DNA of 64,000 nt from Acanthopleura granulata. Lineage: Eukaryota; Mollusca; Polyplacophora; Chitonida; Chitonidae. Positions 1 through 11,486 of this stretch are shown one piece after another (positions within the stretch are counted from its first letter, which is position 1; each line of letters begins with the position of its first letter). The translations under genes were made by a program, and so were the position numbers. The stretch is taken from positions 19,965,203 to 20,029,202 of the forward strand of contig JABBOT010000005.1 in the NCBI GenBank assembly GCA_016165875.1, read 5' to 3'. A model generated the notes under the pieces. That model did no database searches. It saw only the letters and a program-made list of their open reading frames with translations, and was not told the DNA's origin.

Positions 1-178
1 CACATCAGACGTTCTTGGATTTCTTGGTTAGCCCATAGTGGACTCAGAAACAGGTTTGAATATATTTAATATTAAATTATGTGATGTGTATGCCACTGGT
101 AAAGAAAAAATGTAATAGAAAGACGTAGTAAACTGGTGTATGTGTTGTTATGCATGCTTTGTCCTACTTTTTTCATAG
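1..178 (+). other. DDX49 intron (3' part)
   Basis: Non-coding sequence ending in a pyrimidine-rich stretch and AG at 177-178, just before the first visible DDX49 exon. No feature is seen inside it. Confidence 0.6.
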
Positions 179-1729
179 GTCGTGGAGGAAAAGCAATCAC
201 ACTAGTCACCCAGTTTGATATCAAACTCGTCCATGCAATTGAGAGCTTCATCAGTAAGTCATCTAATCTTTGGTTAACTTGGCTCGAACGAGCATGACAT
301 ATGCCCTGCTCTTCTTGTGTGTAAGATAAGCTCACAGTCAAAAACAGCTGAGCCAATCAGATGTCATATTTTTGATCAGACATGTGTGACTGGTACATGT
401 ATATTTGGAACTTTTCTAACTGTTCTACTACCACAGTGCTGTCTGCTGGATAACCTGGTTATACAAGATATGTAGATCAGGCCCTGGTTCTTGCTGGGTT
501 GTGTCCCCTTGTGACGTAAAGTTTGTTTCTCATATTGGTATACATTTCAGATATGAGGTAGGCAAATTAGAAAACTGATTGATTCAATAAAGGATTGATT
601 TAAATGTTCTTTGCTTATTTATTGATTTAATGTAGTAACACATCTAAATTTTAGTGCTGTTGTGTTCCCAGAAACCAAACTGACAGAGAACGAGACAGAT
701 GAGAGGGAGGTGATGAAGATACTGTCGGAGGTGGCAGTCGCCAAGAGGGAGGCAGAGATTGTAAGTTGTCTGCGGTTGAGGATGTAAAGATGTAGAGAAA
801 TTGGACTGATAGGAATACTGTGGGAAATCTGTACGCTGCTTCCTCTAAATAACACTCTTATGAAGGCTCCCAACAGTCATATCTTGTTATGATGAGATCT
901 GTTTTCGGGTGTTGAACAGGTGTGTTTGTATTTATTAAACTGGTGTTTCGACACCATACATAAGAATATTTCACTTGTGTGAAGACAACATTTTTTCTTT
1001 AAGTAGAGGTAATTTGACTGAAATTACTGCACCTCTGTATGATTCCTGGCAAATGCATAAGATCTCAAACTGCCAGCTGAGTTGAAGTGCTGGATTGAAG
1101 TTACCCATTTAATAGAGTAAGGCAGAACAAAATGGTTTTGCTATGCACTTTTTCATTTGCTAGAAAACAGTAACGAGGTTCTCAATCCAGTGACGTATAA
1201 AAATGGCCTTTTGCTTTTGTAATTTTGTAAATCTTTACAAAAATGATTTTGTTTTTTCATATCTTTTTTTTTCAACAGAGATTGGATGAGAAGGATTTTG
1301 GGGAACAAAAACAAATTAACAAGAGGAAGAAGCTGATAATGGAAGGAAAGGTGGGTTTGAACGTCATGCTTTTACGCTTTCTTGTACACTTTCTTTCTCT
1401 CCATTTCTCCAGTCACATTTAATGGTGAATTATTTCCTCATAAACCAAATTTTGAGGTGTAATTGTTTTTCTAAACAAAGTTCTTCCATTGTATCTTATG
1501 CAGATTTGGATATTTTTCACATTGTGGTATATTATGTCGATTGACATTCACTTCTACTGAATAAATTGACATTAGCTAAATTATCGTTCTCATTTTTAAA
1601 ATTGAGGAAGGCTTATTAATTTTTCTCTGTTAAATGTAATTTCAGGATCCAGACAAAGTGGAAAAACAGAAAAAGAAAAGAAGATTAGAACGTGGGAAAC
1701 AGGGGAAAAAACAAGCGAAGAGTTCTTGA
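179..1729 (+). CDS. DDX49: DDX49-type DEAD-box RNA helicase, last four coding exons (5' end outside window)
   Basis: Nucleolar ATP-dependent RNA helicase family acting in ribosome biogenesis; only the C-terminal part is here. Exons 179-253, 672-760, 1279-1350 and 1646-1729 join in one frame with AG/GT borders. The first exon encodes GRGGKAITLVTQFDIKLVHA (its G codon is split with the missing exon), the end of the helicase C domain just after motif VI. The second encodes a KTKLTENE.. helix with VMKILSEVAVAKREAEI. The third has INKRKKLIMEGK, and the fourth is a lysine-rich tail KQKKKRRLERGK ending in SS and TGA at 1727-1729. The order and spacing match the DDX49/Dbp8 C-terminus; the human tail is longer. 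Alternative DEAD-box paralogues are unlikely because the AVAKREAEI / INKRKKLI block is typical of DDX49. Upstream motifs Q to VI are off the left edge. Confidence 0.9.
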
Positions 1730-2600
1730 TATTGTCAATAAATGTGTTGTAGATGTTTCAATACAGTGAAATGCCTATACTGGCTGATCCAAGTTATGGA
1801 TTAACCAGTCAAAATCTCTCGCTCCTCTGGAGACATGATGAAAAACCTCCTTGCTGCACATGTTAATGATATCTGTTAGAACACTGGTTCAGAAATGTTT
1901 CTTGCACAACTCAGATGTGATAAATTTGGACAGAATGCCTGTGGGACACACATGGTGCACTTCGATGGTTTGACACTCACAGACTGAACGTCCTTCAGTG
2001 CTGTAGTCCAGGTCAGTCTATTTTTGGTGAAAAGAAATTACCATATTGAACCCTGTATCTTCTGAGAATTCAAGCTGAAAAATGTAAAAACTTAATGCTT
2101 ATAAGGTACATAATAAATGTTGTCTTTGAAAAATGGGGGATGCACAGCAAATTCAGATTATGACTGGTCTGGTGAGAATACATACAAAATGTACGACTGG
2201 TACCCAGCGAATGTGAGGGATTTACTGAAACCATTAACCTGACCGCCGTCACATAAGTGACAAGTTCCTGAGTAACTTACGACATTCACCATCATGTCTG
2301 TCAAACAGATGAACAAATTGTACAGCGTAAAATTCTCTTTGTGCTCTATTTATAAACAGACGTAAATATGTTCTGCTGTGCTATTTAAAAGAGTAGCCCA
2401 GCGTAAGGGTTAGACATACATGTATATAAGTCATATATACATTTGTCTTCTGTTGTGTAAAAAAATCACAAGAGCAGAGTAAGAAGTCTTGGAAGTTCAT
2501 GTACAGATGTGTATTCAGTGCATATGTAATTGTGCATGCATCTGTTTTTTGCACATTTCAATTTGTATGTACAATAAAAAAGCAATAAATGTGAAATATT
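1730..2600 (+). other. DDX49 3' UTR and polyadenylation signals
   Basis: Sequence after the TGA has no continuing reading frame. Two AATAAA hexamers occur at 2573-2578 and 2584-2589, followed by T-rich DNA, so cleavage is expected around 2600. That would give a 3' UTR of about 870 bases. A SINE fragment starts about 90 bases further on, outside the predicted transcript. Confidence 0.6.
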
Positions 2601-2689
2601 TTATGAATGTTTTTCAGTTGTCTACCAATTTTTTTCTGTCCCCAATTGAATTGTACTGACAATAAGGGGATGATGGCCAATTATGCTTG

Positions 2690-2840
2690 AGATGGCCGTA
2701 CGTGTGAAGGTCTGCCAGCGACCTGCGGATGATCGTATGTTTCTCCCAGGATCTGCCCGGTTTCCTCCCACAGTAATGCTGGTTGCCTCCCACAGTAATG
2801 CTGGTTGCCGCTGTATAAGTGAAATATTCTTGAGACAAGT
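2690..2840 (+). mobile_element. SINE family A, 5'-truncated copy
   Basis: Matches the body of the dispersed SINE found throughout the window: the CCGTACGTG..GGTCTGCCAGC block, then TCTGCCCGGTTTCCTCCCA, then GTATAAGTGAAATATTCTTG. The tRNA-like head is missing. A ~20-bp word (CCTCCCACAGTAATGCTGGT) occurs twice in tandem, a small duplication private to this copy. Confidence 0.8.
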
Positions 2841-3730
2841 GTCACGACATTGGTACTGCACTGGAGGCAGAACAGCGAAACTGGCATAAACCCATAATGT
2901 TCTCTCTCAACGTGCACAGTAAGACACGGACTCGAAGCAAAAAGTAACGAAGTTATTTATATTTATCGGGTGAGCAGTGGAGTGCAGTTCATTGCGGATA
3001 CCTACCCCCTATGGAACCTCATCAAAGAAATAAATTTACAATAAAGTCAACTTTTAGCACAGAAAAATATTTAAATCAGCAGATTTGAAAGATGCCCAAA
3101 CCCAAATCATCCTAAACACACTGGTTTTGGTGATTTTGTTTGTTTGGGGGGGGGGGGGATGTTACACGACGTCCATATAATCATGTACACGTGTAGGAAT
3201 CGGTCAAATGTTAAATTTCGGCTCTGTATATTTTAATACAAATACGATATGCACTGAAACAACATAACTCATTTTATTTATACATCTAACGTAGTGTCAA
3301 AATGAATATAACATCCGTTCACATTTAAAAACATAGTTTTTCTTACATTTGAGTTCGTTACATTGTGTAAGTCACCTCCAAGCGCACAAACTTACGCGAT
3401 AGAACATTTCACTTTTGCTCTAAGAGGGGTGACAGGTTTGAGATCGAGGCAGCCTGAATTAATAACCTCAAGTGAACAATTCATTCCGCACATGCAAATT
3501 CTTTTACATGAAAGCGGACGTAAAACTTTATAATTTTGCAGACACACGGACCGTCTTTTCGTGTTATTAGGCTTCCAAGCTTGGAAAGCTATTGTTTTCA
3601 CAGCAAGGTACGCCGCAGAAAAACAAAGCCTCCAATGAACAAAGGCATAACAAAGCTCACTTTCCACGTATCAAATAAACTCAGAATCCCCGAGTGTGCC
3701 TGTTCACGAGGAACAGATCTCGGGGGTCGG
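2841..3730. other. Intergenic DNA, no gene recognised
   Basis: AT-rich spacer containing a run of 13 G at 3146-3158. Short open frames at 3392-3780 overlap on both strands and resemble no known family. Confidence 0.5.
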
Positions 3731-3733
3731 GGG

Positions 3734-3790
3734 AGGGAGTTGTGTATATAAAACGTTGGATCAGCGGGCACATGTTCCACAAAACGGTGG
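3734..3790 (+). promoter_or_regulatory. TATA-like site (possible promoter)
   Basis: GTGTATATAAAACG around 3735-3748 is a good TATA-box match in a GC-richer patch (CGGGGGTCGGGGGAGGG just upstream). No recognised coding exon follows, but the repeat arrays at 4060-7320 lie downstream. It could drive a non-coding transcript or be a chance match. Confidence 0.25.
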
Positions 3791-4059
3791 GAGGAGAGAG
3801 AGACAGAGTTGTTGGTGAAGGGTGAAAAGCACCACGTTTGCGTTGTGTTGTAGATTTCGGTATTACGGCGTTAAACGCATTTAAACCATTACGATATTTA
3901 GGGTATTACAGTCTTAAAAGGTAGTTAGTCACAAAGATAGTGAATTAGTTATTTGATATTCAGTCTGTTTATGTTTAATCTTATACCCGCTTGTTGATAA
4001 GCCAGTTGTTTAACCTGATACTTCGTTTGTTTATTGCATTGTTTAGCTCTGTTTACTTA

Positions 4060-4600
4060 GTTCTGTTTATTTAGTTGTCTCCACTGAATTATGTCCACTT
4101 GCAATTCTTTAGTCGCGTATCACCGCGTTTAGTCGCGCTTGGTCGTGTTTATGGATTCACGTTTATTTAGACGCGTTCAGTTACTGTTGTTGTATTTGTT
4201 GCTGTTGCAGTTAGTGTTATGTCCTGTTAGTTACGTCCTCTTAGTTATGACCTCTTAGTTATGTCCCAGGGATATGTCCGGTCGTGTCGTGGCGTTTATG
4301 TAGCCGCGTTTATTTAATCGCTTTATTTACTGTTGATGTTACTGTTGTGTCCACTTGGTTATGTCCACTTAATAATGCCCGTTCAGTTATGTCCACTCGT
4401 CTTTATGTAGGCGAGTTTGCGTCCTCTTAGTTATGTCCACTCATGTTTACTTAGTCACCTGTCGTCGCGTTTATGTAGCCACGTTTATTTATGTCAGTTA
4501 TGTTCCCTTAGTTATGTCTAGCCGCGTTTAGTTTCTTTTATGTCCACCTAGTTATGTCCTCTTAGTTAAGATTACTCACATTTATGTAGCCGTGTTTAGC
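4060..4600. repeat. Degenerate array of TTAGTTATGTCC-like words
   Basis: Words such as TTAGTTATGTCCACT, TTAGTTATGTCCTCT and GTTTATGTAGCCGCGTTTA recur many times with irregular spacing. No open frame spans the array. It leads directly into a GTTGTCGT-rich stretch (4610-4710) and then the compound satellite. Confidence 0.6.
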
Positions 4601-4739
4601 TTTTTGTCGTCCTTCTTGTCGTTGTCGTTGTTGTCGTGTTCGTTGTGGTCATTGTTGTCGTTTCCGTATTTGATGTCGTCGTTTCTGTATTTGATGTCGT
4701 TTCCGTAGTTATATTTCTTAAGTTCATAAAAACAAACCC

Positions 4740-7320
4740 ATGATTAGTGAATTATGCTTCTTTTTTATTATTATTATTTAGCGAATGTTTGTTTCAGGGA
4801 AGGGATGGGGGAGGGGATAATTCTTTTTCTGAGCTTAGTTTCAGACAAAGTGCCCTCAGACAAGGTGACCCCAGGCGACAAGACAATCCCCGGACGAGAT
4901 GTTTCCCAGACGATGAAATACTACCTATTACAAGATGATCACAGACGGCAAGATGACCCCAGTTGAAGAATAGTTATGTTAACTGATAGATAGTTATTAA
5001 ACAACTTTTTATAAAGTTTGGTAGTTATTTCGTAGTTTTAATGTAGAATTATGTGGTTATTTTGAAATTTAATTTTTTTGTTCAGTAGTTTTTAAATTCT
5101 AGATCTCCATTTTTGATGTTTTTTAAACTTAAACCTAAAATTAATGCATTATGCTTCTGTTTTGTTAATTTTATTTAGTGAATGTTTATATTAGGGCAAG
5201 GGAGGGGATAATTCTTTCTTTCTCTAAGCTTGGTTTCAGACGAGATGCGCCACACAAGTAAATGCCCGCAGACCACTAAATGTCCCTCGGATGAGTTCTC
5301 CCCCTCCCGTCCTTAGACGATGAGATGCTCCCCAGTGGATGAGGTGCCCCCAGACGACGAGATGCTTCCCAGATGAGATGATTCCCAATCATCAAGACGG
5401 ACCAGACAGGAAGATGATCCAAGGCAATGAGATGACCATAGAAGAGATGTTCTTCAGACGATTAGACGCTACCCAGATGATGCGATGCTCCCCAGATGAC
5501 AAGATGCTCCTCAGACGACAGGATGCTCCTCAGACGACAAGATGCTCCTCAGACGACAGGATGACTCAACAAAAAGATGACCCCAGACGATGCATAATTA
5601 TACATTAACTGACAGTTAAATATATATATTTTTTTATAAATGTAGTAATTATTGCGTAGTTTTAACGTAGAATTACTTTGTTATTTCGATACTTTATTTG
5701 ATTGTTCGATAATTGTTCCTTACTCTTTATTTCCATTTTTTATACTTCTTATTAAAATTAAGCCAAAATTTCTGCATTATGCTTCTGCTTTTATTAATTT
5801 TATTTACTGAATGTTTATATTAGGGAAGTGGAGGGGATAATTCTTTCTTTTTCCAAGCTTGTTTTTAGACGAGATGCTCCCAGACGAAACGATGATCCTC
5901 AGACGACAAGATGGTCCCCAGATGACAAGATGACCCCAGGAGACGAGTAATTATTTTTATTATTATATGTTAAGTGATTGTTACTTATTAAAATAGATTT
6001 TAAATAGTTTGGTAGTTATTTCATAGCTTTTTGGGAGAATTATGTAGTTATTTTGATACTGAATTTCCTTGTCCGTAATTTTTATTCTTGATTTCCGTTT
6101 TTGATAGTGTTTTAAATTAAACCTAAAATTCACGCTTCATGTTTCATTAATCTTATTTGGTGAATGTTTAAATTTAGGGCAGGGAAGGGGATAATTTTTT
6201 TCTTTTTCTAAACTTTGTTTCAGACGAGATATTCCAGGCGACAAGATAGCCCGGACAACAAGATAGCCCAGACAACAAGATAGCCCAGACAACAAGATAG
6301 CCCAGACAATGAGATGTTCCCCAGACAATCAGATGACCCTCAGACAATCAGATGATCCCAGACGAAAAAATATTCCCCAGACTAGATGATCCAAGACAAC
6401 AAGATGACAAGATGATCTCCAGACGATTAGATGCTACACAGACGATGAGATGCTACCCAGACGACAAGATGCTCCCCAGACGATGCATAATTAGTATTAT
6501 TATATGTTCATTCACGAATAGTTTTTATACCATTTGGTAATTATTTCGTGGTTTTAATGTAGAATTGTGATGTTTTGGTATTTAATTGGTTTGTTCGATA
6601 ATTTTTGAATTCTTGATTTCCATTTTTGAAAATAATGCATCTGTTTTATTAATTTGATTTAGTGAATGTTTATATTAGTGCAGGGGAGGAGATAATTCTT
6701 TCTTTTTTTTTTCTAAGCTTGGTTTCAGACGAGATTCGCCCACGCGATAGAATGACCCAAGGCAAGATGACCCCAGACAACAGGATGACTTCGGGTGACG
6801 AGATGACTTCAGGTGACGAGATGACTTCAGGCGACAAGATGTCCTTAGGCGACGAGATGACCCCAGATGAGATGGTCCGCAGGCAACAAATAATTATTAT
6901 TATTATATGTTAATTGATAGTCACTTATGTACACATCTTTCCTATAGTTTGTTAGTCATTTTTTGGTTTTAATGTAGAATAAGGTAGTTGTTTTGAAACT
7001 TAATTTAACTGATGGTTCGGTATTCTCAAAATTCTTGATTACCGTTTTTGATGGTTTTCTAAAATCAAACCTAAAATTAATTCATTATGGTTCTTGTTTT
7101 ATTGATTTGTCTTAGTAAATGTTTATATTAGGGTGGGGGGAGGGGATACTAGTAATTCTTTCTTTCTGTAAGCTTGGTTTCAGATGAGATCCGCCAAACG
7201 ATGTGACGCCCCTAGACAACTAGATGGTCCCCAAGATGAGATGACCAGATGCTCCCCAGACGATGAGATGCTCCCCAGATAATGAGATGCCTCCAGAAAT
7301 AATAAATGTTGCACCGCGGA
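4740..7320. repeat. Compound satellite: six copies of a ~360-620 bp unit with a 17-19 bp minisatellite core
   Basis: Each unit opens with an AT-rich segment containing TTTAGTGAATGTTTATATTA, then AGGGGAGGGGATAATTCTTT, a pyrimidine tract and TTTCAGACGAGATG. Next comes a variable run of CAGACGACAAGATGCTCCC-like words, a (TTA)n stretch and a conserved AT-rich tail (TAGTTATTTCGTAGTTTTAA, TAGAATTATGTGGTTATTTT). Unit starts are near 4745, 5161, 5781, 6139, 6640 and 7087. The core has exact 19-bp spacing at 5512, 5531 and 5550, and 17 bp in the copy at 6255-6310, so the length is not a multiple of three. Open frames across it are therefore by-products, not protein repeats. Confidence 0.85.
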
Positions 7321-7429
7321 AAATGTAAACGAAAAGCAGCTGTAATAATGAATGACACAACATAACGTTTTACACTAACCCAACAATAAAAACGACATGA
7401 CATGTCACGACAGGGCACGACAGAAGCCC

Positions 7430-8500
7430 TATACCCATTTTAAATTACCACAGATGACTCTTGAGGCATTAAGATTTGGAGTTTAGACCTGAAGAGTACT
7501 GAATCATTATATAACATGATGAATAAGCTTTCTAAAATATTATAAAAATATTATAAGTGTAGGTTCCGAGTATAAACGTCTATCCTAGGTAAGGCCCCAG
7601 AAACTATATAACCCTTGACTGCCATACATGAGTTCTCAGCCAATTGGGGACGCTGAGAGTTTGGACCTGAAGAGTACTGAGTCGATAAATGACATGATGG
7701 ATAAACTTTTTAAAAGATTAAAAGTGCTAGTGGAGGCTATGGGTATAAATGTGTATTCCAAAACTTTGGACGAGGGTTCAGAATGCCGCAGATGAGTTCT
7801 TGTCCATTTTATAGTGATTCGCTAAATTACACGGTGAATAAACAGTTTAAAGGATCAAGTGTAGTTTTTTTATTGATTCGATTGCCCTTACCAAATGATC
7901 GCAGTACACTCTCAGTAGATTTCCAGCTAATGAAAGCTATACATGAGAATATTTCCCTTAAACGACGGCGGCCAGCAAGACGGCGGGAGGAAAACGGGTA
8001 TAGCCCGGCGGGAAACCCACGACCGTCCGAAGATTGCTGGCGGACATTCCCCGGAGGATTGGCGGGGAAGGACTTAAAACTCACAACGATCCCATTGATA
8101 AGTGGCACCTGGGTCATTACGCTGTACTTAGCACGCTAACCCCTTGGACCGAAACATTAGGCGAGGGTTCATGGCCAACAAGGCCCCGGAATCTCCGCTA
8201 CCCGTGAGTGCCGTAGATGTGTACTCGCCCTTTCTAGGGCACTGAGAGATGGAATCTAAGGAGTATTGAGCCTTTAAATGACACAATGAATAAACATTTT
8301 AAAAGAGTAAATTGGGCCACCTTAGAGGGTAAAGTCTATAAACATTAGGCGACGGTCCATGCAGGGGCTGCTAAGACCGGAAGCTCCGCGATCCTTGATT
8401 GCCGTAGCTGAGCTCTCAGCCTTTCGGGGCTCTGGGAGTTGGGATACGCATGGAAAGTACTAGGGGGTTAAATGACATGGTGAATGAACGTTTCCTCAAC
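7430..8500. repeat. Degenerate tandem array, ~180-190 bp period, about five copies
   Basis: Shared words are GACCTGAAGAGTACTGA, TAAATGACATGATGAATAAA followed by TTTTAAAAGA, TTAGGCGAGGGTTCATG, and TGCCGTAGATGAG with CTCAGCC..GGGG. Aligned landmarks fall at 7491, 7669, ~7817, 8261 and 8453. The third copy is shortened and split from the fourth by a minus-strand SINE at 7935-8150. No coding potential. Confidence 0.7.
7935..8150 (-). mobile_element. SINE family A inserted in the tandem array
   Basis: Read on the minus strand it has a tRNA-like head (GGTTAGCGTGCTAAG box A region, TGTGAGTTTTAAGTCC box B region), the CCGCCAATCCTCC.. body and a degraded tail. It lies between copies of the ~185-bp array and is therefore younger than the array. 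Confidence 0.75.
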
Positions 8501-9500
8501 CCATAAACCTGAATGCTGCTCTATATCTATATCTATATATAAGTTAGTAAATCCCTGGTTCCATGAATACGTGTACACGTCAGTTCATCTGACTTTCTGA
8601 AGACAACCTCTATAGGCATGTACAGAAGCACGGGCACTCACCTGATGCTTATGTAGGTGAAGATTGTCTGCAGTATTCTGTGGTTTGTTTAAGCGGCTCT
8701 CTGTCAGCAGCAAGCAACCTCAGCCCAGCCACAGCCCAAAAAAAAGGAGCATTCAGACTCTCCCGATAACAGTCACAGGACCTATGTTGAATGCCATTAA
8801 TGGTTCTTACCAAACATCAAACTGAAGCTTCCAGGTAAGTTATAATGACAATGCATGTGGGGTCAGCTTTTCTGGTAAAGTTGTGTTTTTTTCCATGAAG
8901 CTGATCAGTGATTCAGAGTTACAGTATTCTACCTAACATATCAACAATGACCAGCCTCCTCATATTGCCTGATTAGTTGATCCAGAAAGATGGTTTAAAG
9001 TATTTTTGGAAGCTGTTAGGATATCCTACTGGGAAAATGTGAATTTTAAGCCTCAATGTAACATTTAATGATCTATTATATTTGCCTTTAAAAGTGCATA
9101 TTTTTTTTCACATGAATATTTATAGCATATATATTCGTATCGACAACAAGAAATTAAGATTTTATATTATATCTTTTTAACATCTATCAGTGTTTGCACA
9201 CCCGAGGGAAAGCTGTAATCTTGTCATGAAAAGTCTCAAGCTAATATGAAGAGAAAAACCATTAATACTGCAGAACACCACCTGAATAAAAACCTAAGGT
9301 TCAAACAGGGCCATGGAATTTGAAAATCCTGGAATTTGAAAGTAACTTTTCCACACAATGAAAACCTTGAAAGTCCAAGAGTTTTTGTAGTTGGGCCTAG
9401 AAAATCTTTGAGATTTAGTCTACAAAACCAGTCTGAGCTAGTGTTTATAGTGCTTTGGCACTCTGCTTTAGGAATTCGTTTTAATTTAATTTTACTTTAT
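8501..9500. other. Intergenic DNA, no gene recognised
   Basis: Contains a short TATATC/TATATA run at 8521-8540 and an AG|GTAAGT donor-like site near 8834. That could end an untranslated first exon of the PHKA gene, but nothing else supports it. Confidence 0.4.
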
Positions 9501-9506
9501 TTTATT

Positions 9507-9775
9507 AGGGGTCCACACAGGTTCCCAGTGAGACACCTCTTGAACTCGTTCGGACTATTAGGGGACAACACAGGTTCCCAGTAAGACACCTCTTGAACTC
9601 GTTCGGATTATTAGGGGACCACATAGGTTCCCTGTGAGACATCTCTTGAAATCATTTGAATCATTATTATTAGGGGTCCACGCTATCCTGGCGGGACACC
9701 TCTTGAAATCGTTCGGACTATTAGGGGTCCACGCTATCCTGGCGGGACACCTCTTGAAACCGTACGGATTAGTAG
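9507..9775. repeat. Tandem repeat, 51-59 bp unit, five copies
   Basis: Units start TTAGGGG(T/A)CCAC and contain GAGACACCTCTTGAA and TCGTTCGGA. They begin at 9507, 9558, 9611, 9670 and 9721. The last two copies are nearly identical to each other (CACGCTATCCTGGCGGGACA), so the array grew in more than one step. Confidence 0.85.
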
Positions 9776-11330
9776 TATTATTATCATTATCTTCAGTCCG
9801 TTGGTAAAATTGACATATCTCCTAAACTACTGAAGGTAGAGAAGCCGAACTTCGCAATCTTGATAATCATATCAACATATGAAGCAACTTTTGACGTTTA
9901 GTGTCTATTGGTCAGTCACATGATTTAGCGGCCATTTTGAATTTCACTGTTAAGCTTAAAACATCTTTTCCTCCAAAAAGGGGCAAAGCTGTAGGGCGGA
10001 AATTCTATTCGGTGTTTCTAGGTGGATGGCCCACTCAGTTCATTTTGCACGTTAAATTTGATATGCAAATTAGGCTGTAATTGACGTCGGAAGTTACGTA
10101 AATTTTACATCATCTCTAAACACTGCTCAAAATGATTGACCAATTATTCTATCTCCTGCTGGTGATCATTGTTGTCGGGATTGCAAATCTGCAAGAATTA
10201 TTTTCGTACATTGTATAGTCTTCAAGTTATGACCAAAAACCAAGTCAATGGCATATAGAGAAAGCCTTGTCTCGATATTCCCGGTATATAACAGCCCGCA
10301 GAAATCCTTTTAAGCTTGAATTACTGCCGCGTTTGTCATGAAAGCTCATCTAAACCTTAGGACAATGTATTCTTTCTGTCTTTCGACATGGGCTATAAGC
10401 CGAAGATCCAAGCTGCATTTAGAGTGTGCTGGTCTAGAGTATTAGAGATTATGTATCTGATAGTTGACGGTTTCAGGTTCAAATCCAGTTCATTTTTTCT
10501 CAATTTGTCATGCTTTTTCTTCGCTTTTACTGCTTTTATTATTACGATTGCATTTTGGGCATGCCGAGTGTACCGGTACAGAGTGGCCGGGATTGCTGTC
10601 CCTGACATCTATATTTATTAATAGGGAATGGCGTATGAAACCAATCACCCCAGTTTACCGCGGAAATAGGACAACACCTTGCAACAATGTAACTCTGGCT
10701 CTTGATATCGGCTTTGAGCAGGAGATCAGAGCTGCCTTGTCTGCAGTCTGTAGTACTAGGAGCATTGTAGGTTCAATTCCAGCGTATTCTTTATCGCTTA
10801 GTTTTTTTTTTCATTTTGTTGACATGAAATTTACATCAGACTACCAGAAATGGTAATTACGTAATAGCGTGGGCCCCGGCAATGCTGTTGGATAACAGCT
10901 TTAACTTATAATTTATTTCATTGGTGTTTTATGCTGTGGTTAAGAACATTTTGCCTCTAAGACAACAAAGCTGTGGTGGAAGGAAATCGGGTAGAGTGCC
11001 GAGGGTAGAGTGCACTATCCTGTTCAAAAGGCTAGTAAGCTTTTTTTATTTTTGTTATTGTGTACCCTAGCTACCGAAAGGCTTGCGGAGACAGTGTAAT
11101 TTATATTAAAATTATGCATTCTCGGCACCATTTTATTTAATTTTTGGGACAATCTAGTTTCCTATGTTTAATCAGAGTTGCCCCGATATCAGTTAATTCC
11201 ACCAACAAATTCTGTGACTGTTTACGTTAAAACACTGGCCACTGATAGCTGTCACGTATCTAAAGTAGACATTTGGACCTGGGTATTATTTACTTGGGTA
11301 GTACACCCAGTCACCTTGAGATCCCCCTAG
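9776..11330. other. Region upstream of PHKA, no gene recognised
   Basis: No conserved coding exon is seen. Open frames at 10388-10621 and 10464-10856 overlap in different frames and match nothing known. The proximal promoter and 5' UTR of the PHKA gene should lie towards the right end, but no TATA box or initiator is clear. Confidence 0.4.
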
Positions 11331-11408
11331 TTCATGCCAGCGAAACGGAGATCTGTCAGATCGTTGTGCTAGTTTTCATGGAGATGGGGTGATGTTTTAC
11401 AAGTCACA

Positions 11409-11486
11409 ATGAGGAACAGGAGTAATTCGGGGGTTCGTCTGGACTACTATCAGCGCCTCCTCCATCGAACTATCCTCAAACATCAG
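11409..11486 (+). CDS. PHKA: PHKA exon 1 (initiator exon)
   Basis: ATG at 11409 opens [20 protein letters not shown] followed by TILKHQ: 26 residues, the same length and pattern as the start of vertebrate alpha subunits (RSNSGVRLD..). It ends in phase 0 at CAG, followed by GCATGT, so the donor appears to be GC rather than GT. No upstream in-frame ATG fits the family start. Confidence 0.92.

Noticed and set aside
5339..5608. Protein repeats rich in RCSPDD/RRQDAPQ-type residues
   Set aside because: The DNA period is 17-19 bp, not a multiple of three, and the other units do not keep the frame; it is satellite DNA.
7783..8139. 118-codon open frame on the + strand and 96-codon frame on the - strand
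   Set aside because: Both run through a SINE inserted in a satellite array.
8740..8834. Untranslated first exon of PHKA ending at AG|GTAAGT
   Set aside because: Only a donor consensus supports it; no TATA box, conserved peptide or linked acceptor was found.
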